A DNA stretch of 64,000 bases from NCBI GenBank assembly GCA_947625045.1, contig CANQMW010000016.1, forward strand, positions 1-64,000, written 5' to 3'. The stretch is from an uncultured Oscillospiraceae bacterium (GTDB taxonomy: Bacteria > Bacillota > Clostridia > Oscillospirales > Oscillospiraceae). Positions 1 to 10,121 of the stretch are shown here, one piece after another. Below the pieces are notes generated by a model. That model ran no database searches. It had not been told where the DNA came from and was given only the letters and a program-made list of their open reading frames with translations. Within the stretch, counting starts at the first letter, position 1. Each line of letters starts with the position of its first letter. A program made the translations under genes and the position numbers.

Positions 1-593
1 GAGGGCAGCCACCCGGCCTGGGTCTGCTGGTTGATGATGCCCACGGAGTTGGAGCCCGGAGGGCTCTCCCACTTGGCGACCAAAAAGCAGGTGACCTGGA
101 TGGCGATGTAGTTCATCATCAGGGTGAACAGGGTCTCATTTGTGTTCCACCGGGCCTTGAATACGGCGGGGACGATGCCCCACAGGGCGCCGGCCGCCAC
201 GCTCACCACGAGGCTCAGCGCCAGCAGCGCCGGGGTAGGGAGGCTCCGGCCCAGATAGATCATCACCGCCGCGGTGGCGCAGCCGCCCATGAGCACCTGG
301 CCCTCCGCGCCCACGTTCCAAAAGCGCATCATAAACGCCGGAGCCAGGCCTACGCCGATGCACAGCAGGATGGAGGTATCCCGGAAGGTGATCCACATGC
401 GCCGGGAGGAGCCGAAAGCGCCCTCCCACATGGCGGCGTAGACCTTCACCGGGTTCAGCTTCGTGACGCCGTAGATGAACAGCGCGCATACCAGCAGCGC
501 CATCACCGCCCCGGCCAGGCGGATGAGCCAGGCCTTGTACCAGGCGATGGTGCTGCGCCGGGCGATATGGAATAGAGGCTCGTGCTCGGTCAT
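1..593 (-). CDS. BMP-type ABC transporter permease (partial)
   Basis: Inner-membrane permease of a basic-membrane-protein (BMP) type ABC importer, a family that usually carries purine nucleosides. The visible N-terminal part has several hydrophobic segments and the conserved stretch MRFWNVGAEGQ, typical of YufP/NupB-like permeases. The C-terminus lies beyond the left edge. The ATG at 591-593 overlaps the TGA of the upstream ATPase gene (ATGA), so the two are translationally coupled and form an operon with the binding protein gene further upstream. Assignment to the BMP class is firm from context; the substrate is inferred, supported by the nearby xanthine salvage gene. Confidence 0.85.
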   Translation of the reverse strand, partial: MTEHEPLFHIARRSTIAWYKAWLIRLAGAVMALLVCALFIYGVTKLNPVKVYAAMWEGAFGSSRRMWITFRDTSILLCIGVGLAPAFMMRFWNVGAEGQVLMGGCATAAVMIYLGRSLPTPALLALSLVVSVAAGALWGIVPAVFKARWNTNETLFTLMMNYIAIQVTCFLVAKWESPPGSNSVGIINQQTQAGWLP

Positions 594-2140
594 TGGATCA
601 CCTCCCCGCCGTCGGTCTTCATGTTGGTCATAAGATAGCCCACCTGTTCCTTGGTGGCGGTGCGGCCGTCCAGGATGGCGTTGAGCCGCCCGCCGCACAG
701 CACCGCGATGCGGTCGCACAGCTGCAGCAGCACATCCAGGTCCTCGCCCACGTAGATGACCGCCACGCCGGCCTTTTTCTGCTCGTTCAGGAGCCTGTAG
801 ATGGTGTAGGAGGTGTTGATGTCCAGGCCGCGGACGGCGTAGGCGCTCATGAGCACCGTGGGATGCAGGGCGATCTCCCGGCCGACCAGCACCTTCTGCA
901 CGTTGCCGCCGGACAGTTTCCGGACGGGGGTGTCGATGCTGGGAGTGACCACCTCCAGTTCCCGGACCACCTGTTCCGCCAGCTCATGGGGGTGACGCCG
1001 CTCCACCAGGGGGCCCTTGCCGGAGCGGTATTCCTTCAGCATCATGTTGCCCACCAGCGTCATGTTGGCCACCAGACCCATGCCCAAGCGGTCCTCGGGG
1101 ACGAAGGCCAGGCGGATGCCCTTTTCCGCGATGGTGCGGGGGTTCTGGCCGACCAGCTCATCCGCGGGGCCCTCCGGGCCCGTGGGGCGGTAGCGGACGC
1201 TGGAGCCGGACTGGGTGGGCTGGAGGCCCGCGATGGACTCCAAAAGCTCCTTCTGCCCGCAGCCGGATATGCCCGCGATGCCCAGTATCTCCCCGGCGTA
1301 GACGTCCAGGTTGATGTCCGCCAGGCGGGTGACGCCCTCCTTGTCCTTGACGGAGAGATTTCGTATCTCCAGCCGCCGCTGGGGGGCCGCCGGCTCGTCC
1401 CGCTGGATATTGAGCGTCACGGTCCGGCCAACCATCATGTCGGTGAGGGCCCGGGCGTCCGCCTTGGCGGTGTTCATGTCGCCGATGTACTCGCCCTTCC
1501 GCAGGACCGTGACCCGGTCGGATATCTCCAGCACCTCGTTGAGCTTATGGGTGATGATGATGATGCTCTTGCCGTCGTCGCGCATATTGCGCATGACGGA
1601 GAAGAGCTTTTCCGTCTCCTGGGGGGTGAGCACCGCGGTGGGCTCATCCAGAATGAGGATGTCCGCGCCCCGGTAGAGGGTCTTCACGATCTCCAGTGTC
1701 TGCTTTTCCGATACGGACATGTCGTATATCTTCTTGTCCGGGTCCACCGCGAAGCCGTAGCGGCCGCAGATATCCCGTATCTTTTGGGCGATGGCCTGGC
1801 GGTCCACTACGGCGCCCCCGGGCAGGCCCAGGGCGATGTTTTCCGCCGCGGTGAACACATCAACCAGCTTGAAGTGCTGGTGAACCATGCCGATGCCCAG
1901 CTTATAGGCGTCGTGGGGGGAGGCAATGGTCACCTCCCGGCCGTTGACATATATCTGGCCGTCATCGGGAAAATAGATGCCGGAGAGCATGTTCATGAGG
2001 GTGGTCTTGCCGCTGCCGTTCTCGCCCAGCAGGGACAGTATCTCGCCCTTTCTCAGCTCAAGATAGACCTTGTTGTTGGCTTGGATGGTGCCGAAGGACT
2101 TGGTGATGTTCACCATGCGCACGGCGAATTGGTCCGTCAT
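590..2140 (-). CDS. BMP-type ABC transporter ATP-binding protein (tandem ABC)
   Basis: Cytoplasmic ATPase with two ABC cassettes (516 aa), as in YufO/NupA and sugar importers. The first half shows Walker A GENGSGKTT, signature SVSEKQ and Walker B ILILDEPT. The second half has a weaker Walker A (GISGCGQKE) and LSGGNVQKVLVGRE, and the usual Walker B/D-loop stretch reads LMSAYAVRGLD, so the C-terminal site looks catalytically altered, which is common in the family. I chose the ATG at 2140 because an AAGGAGG site lies 6 nt upstream (2147-2153); a longer reading frame lacks such a site. It energises the permease encoded immediately downstream. Confidence 0.93.
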   Translation of the reverse strand: MTDQFAVRMVNITKSFGTIQANNKVYLELRKGEILSLLGENGSGKTTLMNMLSGIYFPDDGQIYVNGREVTIASPHDAYKLGIGMVHQHFKLVDVFTAAENIALGLPGGAVVDRQAIAQKIRDICGRYGFAVDPDKKIYDMSVSEKQTLEIVKTLYRGADILILDEPTAVLTPQETEKLFSVMRNMRDDGKSIIIITHKLNEVLEISDRVTVLRKGEYIGDMNTAKADARALTDMMVGRTVTLNIQRDEPAAPQRRLEIRNLSVKDKEGVTRLADINLDVYAGEILGIAGISGCGQKELLESIAGLQPTQSGSSVRYRPTGPEGPADELVGQNPRTIAEKGIRLAFVPEDRLGMGLVANMTLVGNMMLKEYRSGKGPLVERRHPHELAEQVVRELEVVTPSIDTPVRKLSGGNVQKVLVGREIALHPTVLMSAYAVRGLDINTSYTIYRLLNEQKKAGVAVIYVGEDLDVLLQLCDRIAVLCGGRLNAILDGRTATKEQVGYLMTNMKTDGGEVIQ

Positions 2141-2173
2141 GAGGTTCCTCCTTATGGGTAGTGAAGAAACAGG

Positions 2174-2203
2174 CAAGGCGCCGCTCAGGGTCGCGGCGCC
2201 TTG
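2174..2203 (-). terminator. Intra-operon hairpin between binding protein and ATPase genes
   Basis: An 11-bp perfect GC-rich stem (2174-2184 with 2193-2203) lies between the stop of the binding protein gene and the ATPase gene, followed on the minus strand by CCTGTTTCTTC. Such hairpins commonly protect or partly terminate the upstream message so that binding protein is made in excess. The weak T tract suggests a partial terminator or an mRNA stabiliser. Confidence 0.6.
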
Positions 2204-2218
2204 TCCGTCATATGTTCA

Positions 2219-3448
2219 TTAGCTGAGCTCAGTTATGCCATCAATGCGGAGGGAGAAGTAAGGCGCGGAGCGCAGCTCGGGGTCGGACTCATAGAACACG
2301 CCGTCCCGGATGGCCTCGCCCTCGTCGCCCACGAAGTCGCCGTCCACGTCGATGGCCAGGAAGGAGGTGGGATGCTCGCCCTCCACGGTGAAGGTGGAGC
2401 AGTCGAAGACCTGCAGGCTCCCGTCGGCCAGAGCGGCCTCCACCTCGGCCACCTTCTCAGCGGTGCCCTCGGCGCAGATGGGGTTCAGGGGGAAGATGAA
2501 GTTGGCCTCTTCGCTGTAGCCGGCGGACCAGTCATGGGGGATGTCCTCGCCGTCGATCATGCACTGCAGGGCGAAGGTGTAGAACTTGCTCCAGTCGTTG
2601 CCGGCGCTGGTCAGCGCGGTGTCGGGAGCCACGGACTGCATGTCGATGTTGTAGCCCACGCAGAACACGGTGTGGCCGGCCTCGGCATAGGCCTGGACCG
2701 CGGAGGGGGCGCCGGTGGAGTCGGCGTGCTGGCTGATGATGACGCAGCCGTCGGCCATCAGGGCGTCGGCCGCGGCGGCCTCAGCGATGGGATCGTACCA
2801 GGAGTTGGTGTAGCGCACGTCCATGTGCACGTTCTCCACGACGGAGCGGATGCCCAGGAAGAAGGCGGTGTAGCCGGAGACCACCTCGGCGAAGTTGAAA
2901 GCGCCCACGTAGCCGATCTTGGCGTTGCCGTCGGCGTCAAAGTTTTCGTCGGACAGCTCGCCGTTTTCGATGAGCTCGGCCAGCTTCATGCCGGCCACCA
3001 CGCCGGAGACGTAGCGGGACTCAAAGGTGTGGTTGAAGGCGTTGGCAAGGTTCGACAGACCGGACAGGTTCGCGGTGTCGCCGGTCATGGCGCAGAATTG
3101 GATCTCAGGGTACTCGCTGGCCACCTGCTGGGTGTAGGACTGATGGCCGTAGGAATCGGTAAAGATGATCTGGCAGCCGTTCTCCGCCAGGTCGTAGCAG
3201 GCGTCGGCGGCCTGTTCGCTCTCGCTGACGTTGTACTTGGGGATCATGTTCTCGGCGGGGATGCCCAGGGTCTCCATGGCGGTCTTCAGACCGGTCAGGT
3301 GGGCGATGTCATAGCCGGAGTTGTCATCGCCGATGCAGACCATGCCGATCTTCAGGTCCTCGGGAGCGATACCGTCCGCGGCGAGGGCGGCGGCGCTCAG
3401 GCTCAGTACCAGGCACAGGGCCAGCAGCAGGGAGAAGAACTTTTTCAT
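2219..3448 (-). CDS. BMP family ABC transporter substrate-binding protein
   Basis: Secreted binding protein (409 aa) of the Med/BMP family, PBP type I fold. The N-terminus is a clear Sec signal (MKKFF followed by a leucine/alanine-rich core ending ALAADG); there is no obvious lipobox cysteine, so anchoring is uncertain. The body contains family-like segments IGMVCIGDD near the start, FTDSYGHQ, and KIGYVGAFNFAEVVSGYTAFFLG in the middle. A GGAGG site precedes the ATG. It is the first gene of the importer operon reading leftwards. The specific ligand cannot be read from sequence; purine nucleoside is the usual inference for this family. Confidence 0.92.
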   Translation of the reverse strand: MKKFFSLLLALCLVLSLSAAALAADGIAPEDLKIGMVCIGDDNSGYDIAHLTGLKTAMETLGIPAENMIPKYNVSESEQAADACYDLAENGCQIIFTDSYGHQSYTQQVASEYPEIQFCAMTGDTANLSGLSNLANAFNHTFESRYVSGVVAGMKLAELIENGELSDENFDADGNAKIGYVGAFNFAEVVSGYTAFFLGIRSVVENVHMDVRYTNSWYDPIAEAAAADALMADGCVIISQHADSTGAPSAVQAYAEAGHTVFCVGYNIDMQSVAPDTALTSAGNDWSKFYTFALQCMIDGEDIPHDWSAGYSEEANFIFPLNPICAEGTAEKVAEVEAALADGSLQVFDCSTFTVEGEHPTSFLAIDVDGDFVGDEGEAIRDGVFYESDPELRSAPYFSLRIDGITELS

Positions 3449-3484
3449 GTTTGCCTCCTAAATATAATGTTTTTTAGGGGATAC

Positions 3485-3522
3485 GAAATAAAATAACGGG
3501 CAGCCCCGGGAAGGGCCTGTCC
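3485..3522 (-). terminator. Putative terminator after xpt
   Basis: Imperfect GC-rich inverted repeat (about 3498-3522) with AT-rich sequence containing T runs downstream on the minus strand, placed right after the xpt stop codon. It would separate xpt from the BMP binding protein gene. Confidence 0.4.
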
Positions 3523-3523
3523 G

Positions 3524-4096
3524 TCAATTTTCAAAAACAAGGCTGTCGTCCGACATGGACGCGATGCGGGCCAGAGACTCGATGCGCAGGCCCTGCTCCC
3601 TGAGGCGCCTGCCGCCGGGCTGGAAGCACTTTTCCACGGCGATGCCCGCGCCGACCAGGGTGGCGCCCGCCTGATGAACCAGGTCGCACAGCCCCTCCAG
3701 GGCCGCGCCGTTGGCCAGGAAGTCGTCGATGAGCAGCACCCGGTCCGTGGGCAGCAGGTAGTCCTTTGCCACGATGACGTCGTACACATAGCCGTGGGTG
3801 TAGCTGGCCACCCGGGTGGTGTAGACCTGACCGTCGATGTTCTTGGTCTTTGTCTTTTTAGCGAATAAAACAGGGCATCCGAACTCCTGGGCCGCAATGC
3901 AGGCCAGCCCTATGCCGGATGCCTCTATAGTCAGTATTTTCGTTACGTTGTCGTCCTTATACGCCTCGTGCCAGGCCTTGGCAAGCTCACCGAACAGCTC
4001 CACGTCCATCTGGTGGTTCAAAAAGGCGTCCACCTTCAGGATGCCGCCCGCGCGCACCTTCCCGTCCCGCAGGATACGTTCCTCCAGCAGTCTCAT
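3524..4096 (-). CDS. xpt: Xanthine phosphoribosyltransferase
   Basis: Converts xanthine and PRPP to XMP in purine salvage (190 aa, the family's normal length). The PRPP-binding motif VLLIDDFLANG sits around residues 120-130, and the N-terminus MRLLEERILRDG and the segment TIEASGIGLA match Xpt rather than adenine phosphoribosyltransferase. Cytoplasmic. It lies upstream of the BMP importer on the same strand, which suggests a purine uptake and salvage neighbourhood. No purine-riboswitch core was recognised in the 160 nt upstream, which is unusual for Firmicute xpt. Confidence 0.95.
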   Translation of the reverse strand: MRLLEERILRDGKVRAGGILKVDAFLNHQMDVELFGELAKAWHEAYKDDNVTKILTIEASGIGLACIAAQEFGCPVLFAKKTKTKNIDGQVYTTRVASYTHGYVYDVIVAKDYLLPTDRVLLIDDFLANGAALEGLCDLVHQAGATLVGAGIAVEKCFQPGGRRLREQGLRIESLARIASMSDDSLVFEN

Positions 4097-4265
4097 GGGG
4101 AATACACCTCCGTCGGCCAGCGGCCCTTCGATAACTCATTGTACAATGCAGGCCCGTCCTTTTTCAATTGACATTTGCGAAGATGTTTGCGGCTTATTTT
4201 GCATCTTTTTTCGACAACCTGGACAATCAGCCAAAAATTGGAAATATTAGAAAACGTTTCCAGTC

Positions 4266-4811
4266 CTACCAGGGGATGCTGCCCGTCTTGGTGACGAGAT
4301 ACGCGTGCTCCGCCAGCTCCGCCATGGGCGTGTCTGACCGGGAATCGGACCAAAAGCCCTCTATGGGGGCGTTTCCGTAGGCGTCCCGGAACCGGCGGAC
4401 CTTCTCCGGGCCGTGGCAGTTTTCCCCTTTGTACAGGCCGGTGGCCTGCTCCACGGGGGAGGCGATGAGGGCAAAGCCCAACGCCCGGGCCGCGGGCCGC
4501 AGGAGAAATTCCGGGGAGGCGGATATGACCAGGTCGTCCGGCCGTTTCTGGGCCAGATACCAGGGGCATATGTCCCCGATATGCCCCCGCCAGAAGGTCT
4601 CCGGCGCGGCGGCGGGCACATGGCGGAGGAAGCGGTAGAATATCTGCTTGCAGGCGGTCTTGGGCTTGAGCTTGAGCCCCAGGCAGACAAAGGCCCAGGC
4701 CGTGCAGGGCAGGGTGAGCCATGTGCCGGGATAATGGCGCAGACACCAGAGGTAGAACTGGGCCGTGCTGTCCCGGGGGTATATGGTCTTGTCAAAATCG
4801 TAGACGTTCAT
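4266..4811 (-). CDS. HAD superfamily (HAD-IB-like) phosphatase
   Basis: Small cytoplasmic phosphohydrolase (181 aa). Motif I is YDFDKT with nucleophile Asp5 and acid/base Asp7, motif II is VISASP near residue 97, and the C-terminal FWSDSRSDTPM supplies the acidic motif IV. This layout resembles HAD-IB enzymes such as phosphoserine phosphatase and PgpC-like phosphatases, but no substrate can be assigned. It is flanked by terminator-like hairpins and appears to be a single transcription unit. Confidence 0.85.
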   Translation of the reverse strand: MNVYDFDKTIYPRDSTAQFYLWCLRHYPGTWLTLPCTAWAFVCLGLKLKPKTACKQIFYRFLRHVPAAAPETFWRGHIGDICPWYLAQKRPDDLVISASPEFLLRPAARALGFALIASPVEQATGLYKGENCHGPEKVRRFRDAYGNAPIEGFWSDSRSDTPMAELAEHAYLVTKTGSIPW

Positions 4812-4822
4812 AAAATGGGTCC

Positions 4823-4857
4823 TTTAAAACAGCGCCGCAGGCAGACATCCGCGGCGC
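4823..4857 (-). terminator. Terminator downstream of hepT
   Basis: Seven-bp GC stem (4832-4838 with 4851-4857) followed on the minus strand by TGTTTTAAA. It lies immediately downstream of the HepT gene and upstream of the HAD gene. Confidence 0.6.
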
Positions 4858-4866
4858 AGGATGGTT

Positions 4867-5211
4867 TTATTGTTTTTGGAGCAGCTCTTCGCAAGAGCGC
4901 CGCAGGGCAGGGATATCCCGGTTGAGGGTCTCCCACACGGAGGGAATGTCGATGGCGCCGTAGGCGTGGACATAGAAATTCCTCGTGTCCTTAATCACAC
5001 GCCAAGGCACGGAAGGGGCTTCCGCCTTGGCCTCATCCGAGAGTTGGGCGACCAGCTCGCCGATCTGCACGATGCACATGCAGCAGGCATCCTGGAACAG
5101 GTGGTCGTTCCGAAAGACGTCTGGGTCTCTGCCGCAGCGGGACAGGTCCTCGTCTATGCGGCGGCAGTAGCTGACGATCTTTTCCAAAAGCAGTCTGTCA
5201 CGGGCCAGGAT
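4867..5211 (-). CDS. hepT: HepT-like ribonuclease toxin (DUF86/HEPN)
   Basis: HEPN-fold toxin of a HepT/MntA (type VII) toxin-antitoxin pair, about 114 aa. The RNase motif RX4H is present as RNFYVH near the C-terminus. It follows the nucleotidyltransferase gene in the order usual for these pairs. The start is odd. Alignment with the family by eye places the N-terminus near ILARDRLLLEKI, yet that frame has no ATG, GTG or TTG there. A strong AGGAGG lies 9 nt before an ATC codon (5209-5211), which I used. Alternatives are TTG at 5187 (no SD) or the distant ATG at 5325. The family call is confident; the start is not. Confidence 0.8.
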   Translation of the reverse strand: MLARDRLLLEKIVSYCRRIDEDLSRCGRDPDVFRNDHLFQDACCMCIVQIGELVAQLSDEAKAEAPSVPWRVIKDTRNFYVHAYGAIDIPSVWETLNRDIPALRRSCEELLQKQ

Positions 5212-5494
5212 AGAGCAACACCTCCTCCTTCGCAATGGCTCCCAGAAAGGCCGGGTCAGAGGCGTCGCTGGTGACCAGGTCCACAGGCAGATGGAGAGCG
5301 TCCTCCAGGGCGAGGCGAAAGGCACAGAGCTGATACAGCGTCTCCAGTGCGCCTTTTTCTATTTTCAGGTCCACATCGCTGGCGGCGGTAGACTCGCCGC
5401 GGGCGTAAGAGCCGAAGAGGGAGACGCTCTTTATCCCGTGCTGCCGGGCGATGGGGTCAATGATCTGCCGCAGCTCGTCCACGGAATAGGGCAT
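5198..5494 (-). CDS. mntA: MntA-like nucleotidyltransferase antitoxin
   Basis: Minimal nucleotidyltransferase (98 aa) that in characterised pairs AMPylates HepT to silence it. The signature GSX10DXD is intact (GSYARGESTAASDVD), with a further Asp in PVDLVTSD as the third carboxylate. I chose ATG 5494 because AGGTGAG lies upstream; a GTG at 5503 is an alternative. Its 3' end overlaps the start of the toxin gene, so the pair is co-translated, antitoxin first. Confidence 0.88.
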   Translation of the reverse strand: MPYSVDELRQIIDPIARQHGIKSVSLFGSYARGESTAASDVDLKIEKGALETLYQLCAFRLALEDALHLPVDLVTSDASDPAFLGAIAKEEVLLYPGP

Positions 5495-5584
5495 ACCGCT
5501 CACCTACCTTTCTTAACAAAAAGTATATCATGAGGGAAGGAAAAAGAAAAGAGTGTTTATTTGACTGCGCCCAACATATACGCC

Positions 5585-5616
5585 AACGCCCCGCTCACGG
5601 CCGTGAGCGGGGCGTT
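5585..5616. terminator. 32-bp perfect palindrome downstream of glnS
   Basis: Two 16-nt arms (5585-5600 and 5601-5616) are perfectly complementary with no spacer. It sits just past the glnS stop codon. Neither side has a strong T run, so it may act as a transcript-end stabiliser rather than a classic terminator. Confidence 0.55.
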
Positions 5617-5629
5617 ATTCTGTGCGGTT

Positions 5630-7300
<1,671 letters not shown>

Positions 7301-7387
7301 GGTAACGCCTCGCTTTTTCCTTAGTTACACTTGAATTATACACTTTTTTGCATTTTTTTACAGTGCAAATTGCAAAATCGGCATTTA

Positions 7388-7954
7388 TCACAAAATCCCA
7401 AGCCCCTCCAGCAGGAGTTTTAGGCCGATAAGCACCAGCACCACGCCGCCGCAGAGCTCCGCCTTCTTCTTGTACCGGGCGCCGAAGACGCTGCCAACCT
7501 TCACCCCGGCGGCGGAGCAGACAAAGGTGGTGACGCCGATGAACAGTACCGCCGGGAGGATGCTCACGTCCAGAAAGGCGAAGGTGACCCCTACCGCCAA
7601 GGCGTCGATGCTGGTGGCCACGGCCAGCAGGAACATGGTCTTTACGTCCATGGCCCCGTCCACATCCTCCGCCGAGGCCGGGTCCAGGGCTTCCCATATC
7701 ATCTTTCCGCCGATGACCGCCAGCAGGATGAAGGCCACCCAGTGGTCATAGGCGGTGATGATCTCCGCGAAGAACCGGCCCAGGAAGAAACCGATGAGGG
7801 GCATCAGCGCCTGGAACCCGCCGAACCAGGCCCCGGCAATGGCCATGTGTTTGGCGCCGATGGATCTGCCCAGGCTCAGGCCCTTGCAGATGCTCACCGC
7901 AAAGGCGTCCATGGACAGGCCCAGCGCCAGTATGAACAGCTCCCAAAGGCCCAT
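7388..7954 (-). CDS. mntP: MntP-like manganese efflux pump
   Basis: Six-helix inner-membrane exporter of the MntP/YebN family (188 aa), which exports Mn2+. Two internally similar halves each carry an aspartate motif: LSMDAFAVSICKGL at the N-terminus and TSIDALAVGVTFAFL in the middle, both characteristic. I chose ATG 7954 with AGGAGG 8 nt upstream. No yybP-ykoY manganese riboswitch could be recognised in the short upstream gap. The substrate is a family inference. Confidence 0.92.
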   Translation of the reverse strand: MGLWELFILALGLSMDAFAVSICKGLSLGRSIGAKHMAIAGAWFGGFQALMPLIGFFLGRFFAEIITAYDHWVAFILLAVIGGKMIWEALDPASAEDVDGAMDVKTMFLLAVATSIDALAVGVTFAFLDVSILPAVLFIGVTTFVCSAAGVKVGSVFGARYKKKAELCGGVVLVLIGLKLLLEGLGIL

Positions 7955-8005
7955 GGGCACACCTCCTGACGTTACGGATAGTACATGCTATGCGGGGGAA
8001 GAGGT

Positions 8006-10033
8006 CTACAGAAGTTCGCGGTAGTAGAGCCCGCCGGTGCGGGGCAGAGGGGAGGGCAGACCCTCCTGAAACTCCCGTATCACAGCGGCGCAGCGGGACC
8101 GCGTCTCCCGGGTGAACCACAATAGCCGCCAGTCCCCAGAATCGTCCCTATCGGCAACGTGCAGGGGCACGCTGTTGAGGAGGCTGGCGTATTTCCTGCC
8201 GCCGCACTCCACCGGGAATGCGATACCCTTTCGGTCGGTGAGCTCGCCCCGGCCGCCGCAGGCGGCGCAGCCCATATTGGCCCGGACGGGGCAGCTCCGG
8301 AACCGCATCAGGGGCAGATGGCCGTAGGCGGCGATGCCCCAGGAGATGGGCCCGTCCAAGGCCCGGAGCTTCTTCATAGGCAGCTCAAAGGACAGGGTGA
8401 GGCTGGCGAGACCTTGGTTTACATAAAAATTGATCGCCTGGGCGTTGGCGATATTGAGCCCGAACCCGCCCCGGACTGTGAGGCCCAGGCGCTTGCCCAA
8501 GGCTATGCCGTAGACGTTGTCCGTCCAGACCTCCCGGAGGCCGGCGGCCTTCAGGAAGGTCAGACGGTCTTCCGAGGCGGCCTCGTCCTCCGGCCACGAT
8601 GCCGCCGGCAGCTCCGCGGTGAGCTTGTCCCCGTACGTATCCAGCAGGGCAGGCGTAAGGGCGTCGATCGGGAGTATCAGTCGTTCCAGGGCATCCGCGC
8701 CCGCTATCTGCTCCGGGGTATAGAACCGGGCCCACAGGGGAGAGGGGGACGGGTGGGAGCGCTGCTCAGAAACGATGGGCGCATAGGGACCGGGGGACAT
8801 CTCCGGGACCGCACCCCGGGCATCGTCCAGTTTTGCCAGCGCCGCCCGGCGCATGCCGTTCAAGGCCGCGGCGGGGAGGGTCAGGCCAGGGGCGATATCT
8901 GCCTGAAAAAAGTTAACATAATATTGTGTCCCGCCGGTCTTTTCAAGATTCTGCCGGGTCCGGTCGGCATCCAAAGGCCGGTTGACGGCGGCCTCAGGGA
9001 CGGGGCCCTCGACGGTGACGGTGTTCGTCCCGTCGGTGACGGTGAGGCGGGCGCTGTCCGCTGTCATGGAAAAGGCCATGTCCACGGGGACGAGGGGCGT
9101 CTCCTTCCGGTACAGGGCGGCGAGCCCGGGCAGGGCAACTGCCGCCGCGGTCACGTCCTCTTTGGTGCGGAAGCCGAACATGCTTTTATCCCGTTTGCCG
9201 GTGAGGTAGCCGTTGGTGAAGCCGCTGCGAGAGAAGGCCGCGGCCAGGGTGTCCCTGTCGTAGGGTCGGCCCTCCCGGGCGCACTTACAGGCGGTGACGG
9301 CGGCGGCCACGTACTCCGGCCGCTTCATCCGGCCCTCGATCTTCAGTGTCGCCACCCCGGCGTTTGAGAGCGCCCGGATGTGGTCGATGAGACTCATGTC
9401 CTTTAAGGACAGCACGTGATCTCCCTTGCCGCACTTCCAGTCCAGGCGGCAGGGCTGGGCGCACAGGCCCCGGTTGCCGCTGCGGCCTCCCAGCATGGCG
9501 GAGAGGGTGCAGGCCCCGGACAGGCTCATGCAGTGGGCCCCGTGGACGAAGGCCTCCGCCGGGATATCCACGGCGGCGCATATCCTCTCCATCTCCGCCA
9601 GGGTAAGCTCCCGGGCCAGGACGAAGCTGTCGAAGCCCGCGTCCTGCAAAAACCTCGCCCCGTCCACATTGTGGACGGCGGTCTGGGTGGAGGCCACCCG
9701 GTGCAGGGCGGGGTACTTGTCCCGGAAAAGCTGCAGGGCGGCCATGTCCTGCAATATGACCCCGTATGCCCCGGCGGCGGCGACGGCGTTCGCCGTCTGC
9801 TCCAAAGCGGGCAGCTCGTCCTCCGTAACCAAAGTGTTCACGGTCACGTAGACCTTCACCCCGTGGGTGCGGCAGTAACGGACAGCTTCGGCCAGGGCCT
9901 CCGGGGAGAAGTTGGCGGCGTTCCGCCGGGCGTTGAAGGAGGCCGTGCCCAAGTATACGCTGTCCGCCCCGCAGCGGACCGCGGCCAAAAGCTGCTCTTC
10001 GCCCCCGGCGGGCGCCAGTATCTCCGGACCCAT
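8006..10033 (-). CDS. U32 family peptidase / RlhA-like protein
   Basis: Large U32-family protein (675 aa) beginning ILAPAGG with ADSVYLG, followed by VTVNTLV and HGAHCMSLSG in the collagenase-like domain. The cysteine cluster CMSLSGACTLS...GLCAQPCRLDW matches members related to RlhA and UbiU, which bind an Fe-S cluster and modify rRNA or hydroxylate substrates. The C-terminal half is the extra DUF3656-like region, with another cysteine pair in MGCAACGG. A true peptidase activity is doubtful for this family; rRNA modification is the better inference. Start ATG 10033 has GGAGG 7 nt upstream. Its own consensus promoter is listed. Confidence 0.88.
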   Translation of the reverse strand: MGPEILAPAGGEEQLLAAVRCGADSVYLGTASFNARRNAANFSPEALAEAVRYCRTHGVKVYVTVNTLVTEDELPALEQTANAVAAAGAYGVILQDMAALQLFRDKYPALHRVASTQTAVHNVDGARFLQDAGFDSFVLARELTLAEMERICAAVDIPAEAFVHGAHCMSLSGACTLSAMLGGRSGNRGLCAQPCRLDWKCGKGDHVLSLKDMSLIDHIRALSNAGVATLKIEGRMKRPEYVAAAVTACKCAREGRPYDRDTLAAAFSRSGFTNGYLTGKRDKSMFGFRTKEDVTAAAVALPGLAALYRKETPLVPVDMAFSMTADSARLTVTDGTNTVTVEGPVPEAAVNRPLDADRTRQNLEKTGGTQYYVNFFQADIAPGLTLPAAALNGMRRAALAKLDDARGAVPEMSPGPYAPIVSEQRSHPSPSPLWARFYTPEQIAGADALERLILPIDALTPALLDTYGDKLTAELPAASWPEDEAASEDRLTFLKAAGLREVWTDNVYGIALGKRLGLTVRGGFGLNIANAQAINFYVNQGLASLTLSFELPMKKLRALDGPISWGIAAYGHLPLMRFRSCPVRANMGCAACGGRGELTDRKGIAFPVECGGRKYASLLNSVPLHVADRDDSGDWRLLWFTRETRSRCAAVIREFQEGLPSPLPRTGGLYYRELL

Positions 10034-10061
10034 GGACGCGCCTCCCTTCGTTATTTTGTTG

Positions 10062-10090
10062 ATTTTACTTCCCTTTTCCGCTCCTGTCAA
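10062..10090 (-). promoter_or_regulatory. Sigma-A promoter for the U32 gene
   Basis: On the minus strand, TTGACA (10085-10090), 17-bp spacer, TAAAAT (10062-10067), 28 bp upstream of the start codon. Confidence 0.8.
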
Positions 10091-10121
10091 TTATAATGGC
10101 AGGGCGAAAGGGGGCGATACC

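Noticed and set aside
593-3496. Long open frames on the plus strand across the BMP genes, and similar ones opposite other GC-rich genes
   Set aside because: Antisense shadows produced by high GC at third positions; repetitive Gly/Val/His/Asp composition and no ribosome sites.
4097-4260. Purine riboswitch expected upstream of xpt
   Set aside because: The conserved loop and junction sequences of the purine aptamer were not found on the minus strand.
7955-8005. yybP-ykoY manganese riboswitch before mntP
   Set aside because: The gap to the next gene is only about 50 nt and no aptamer motif is visible.
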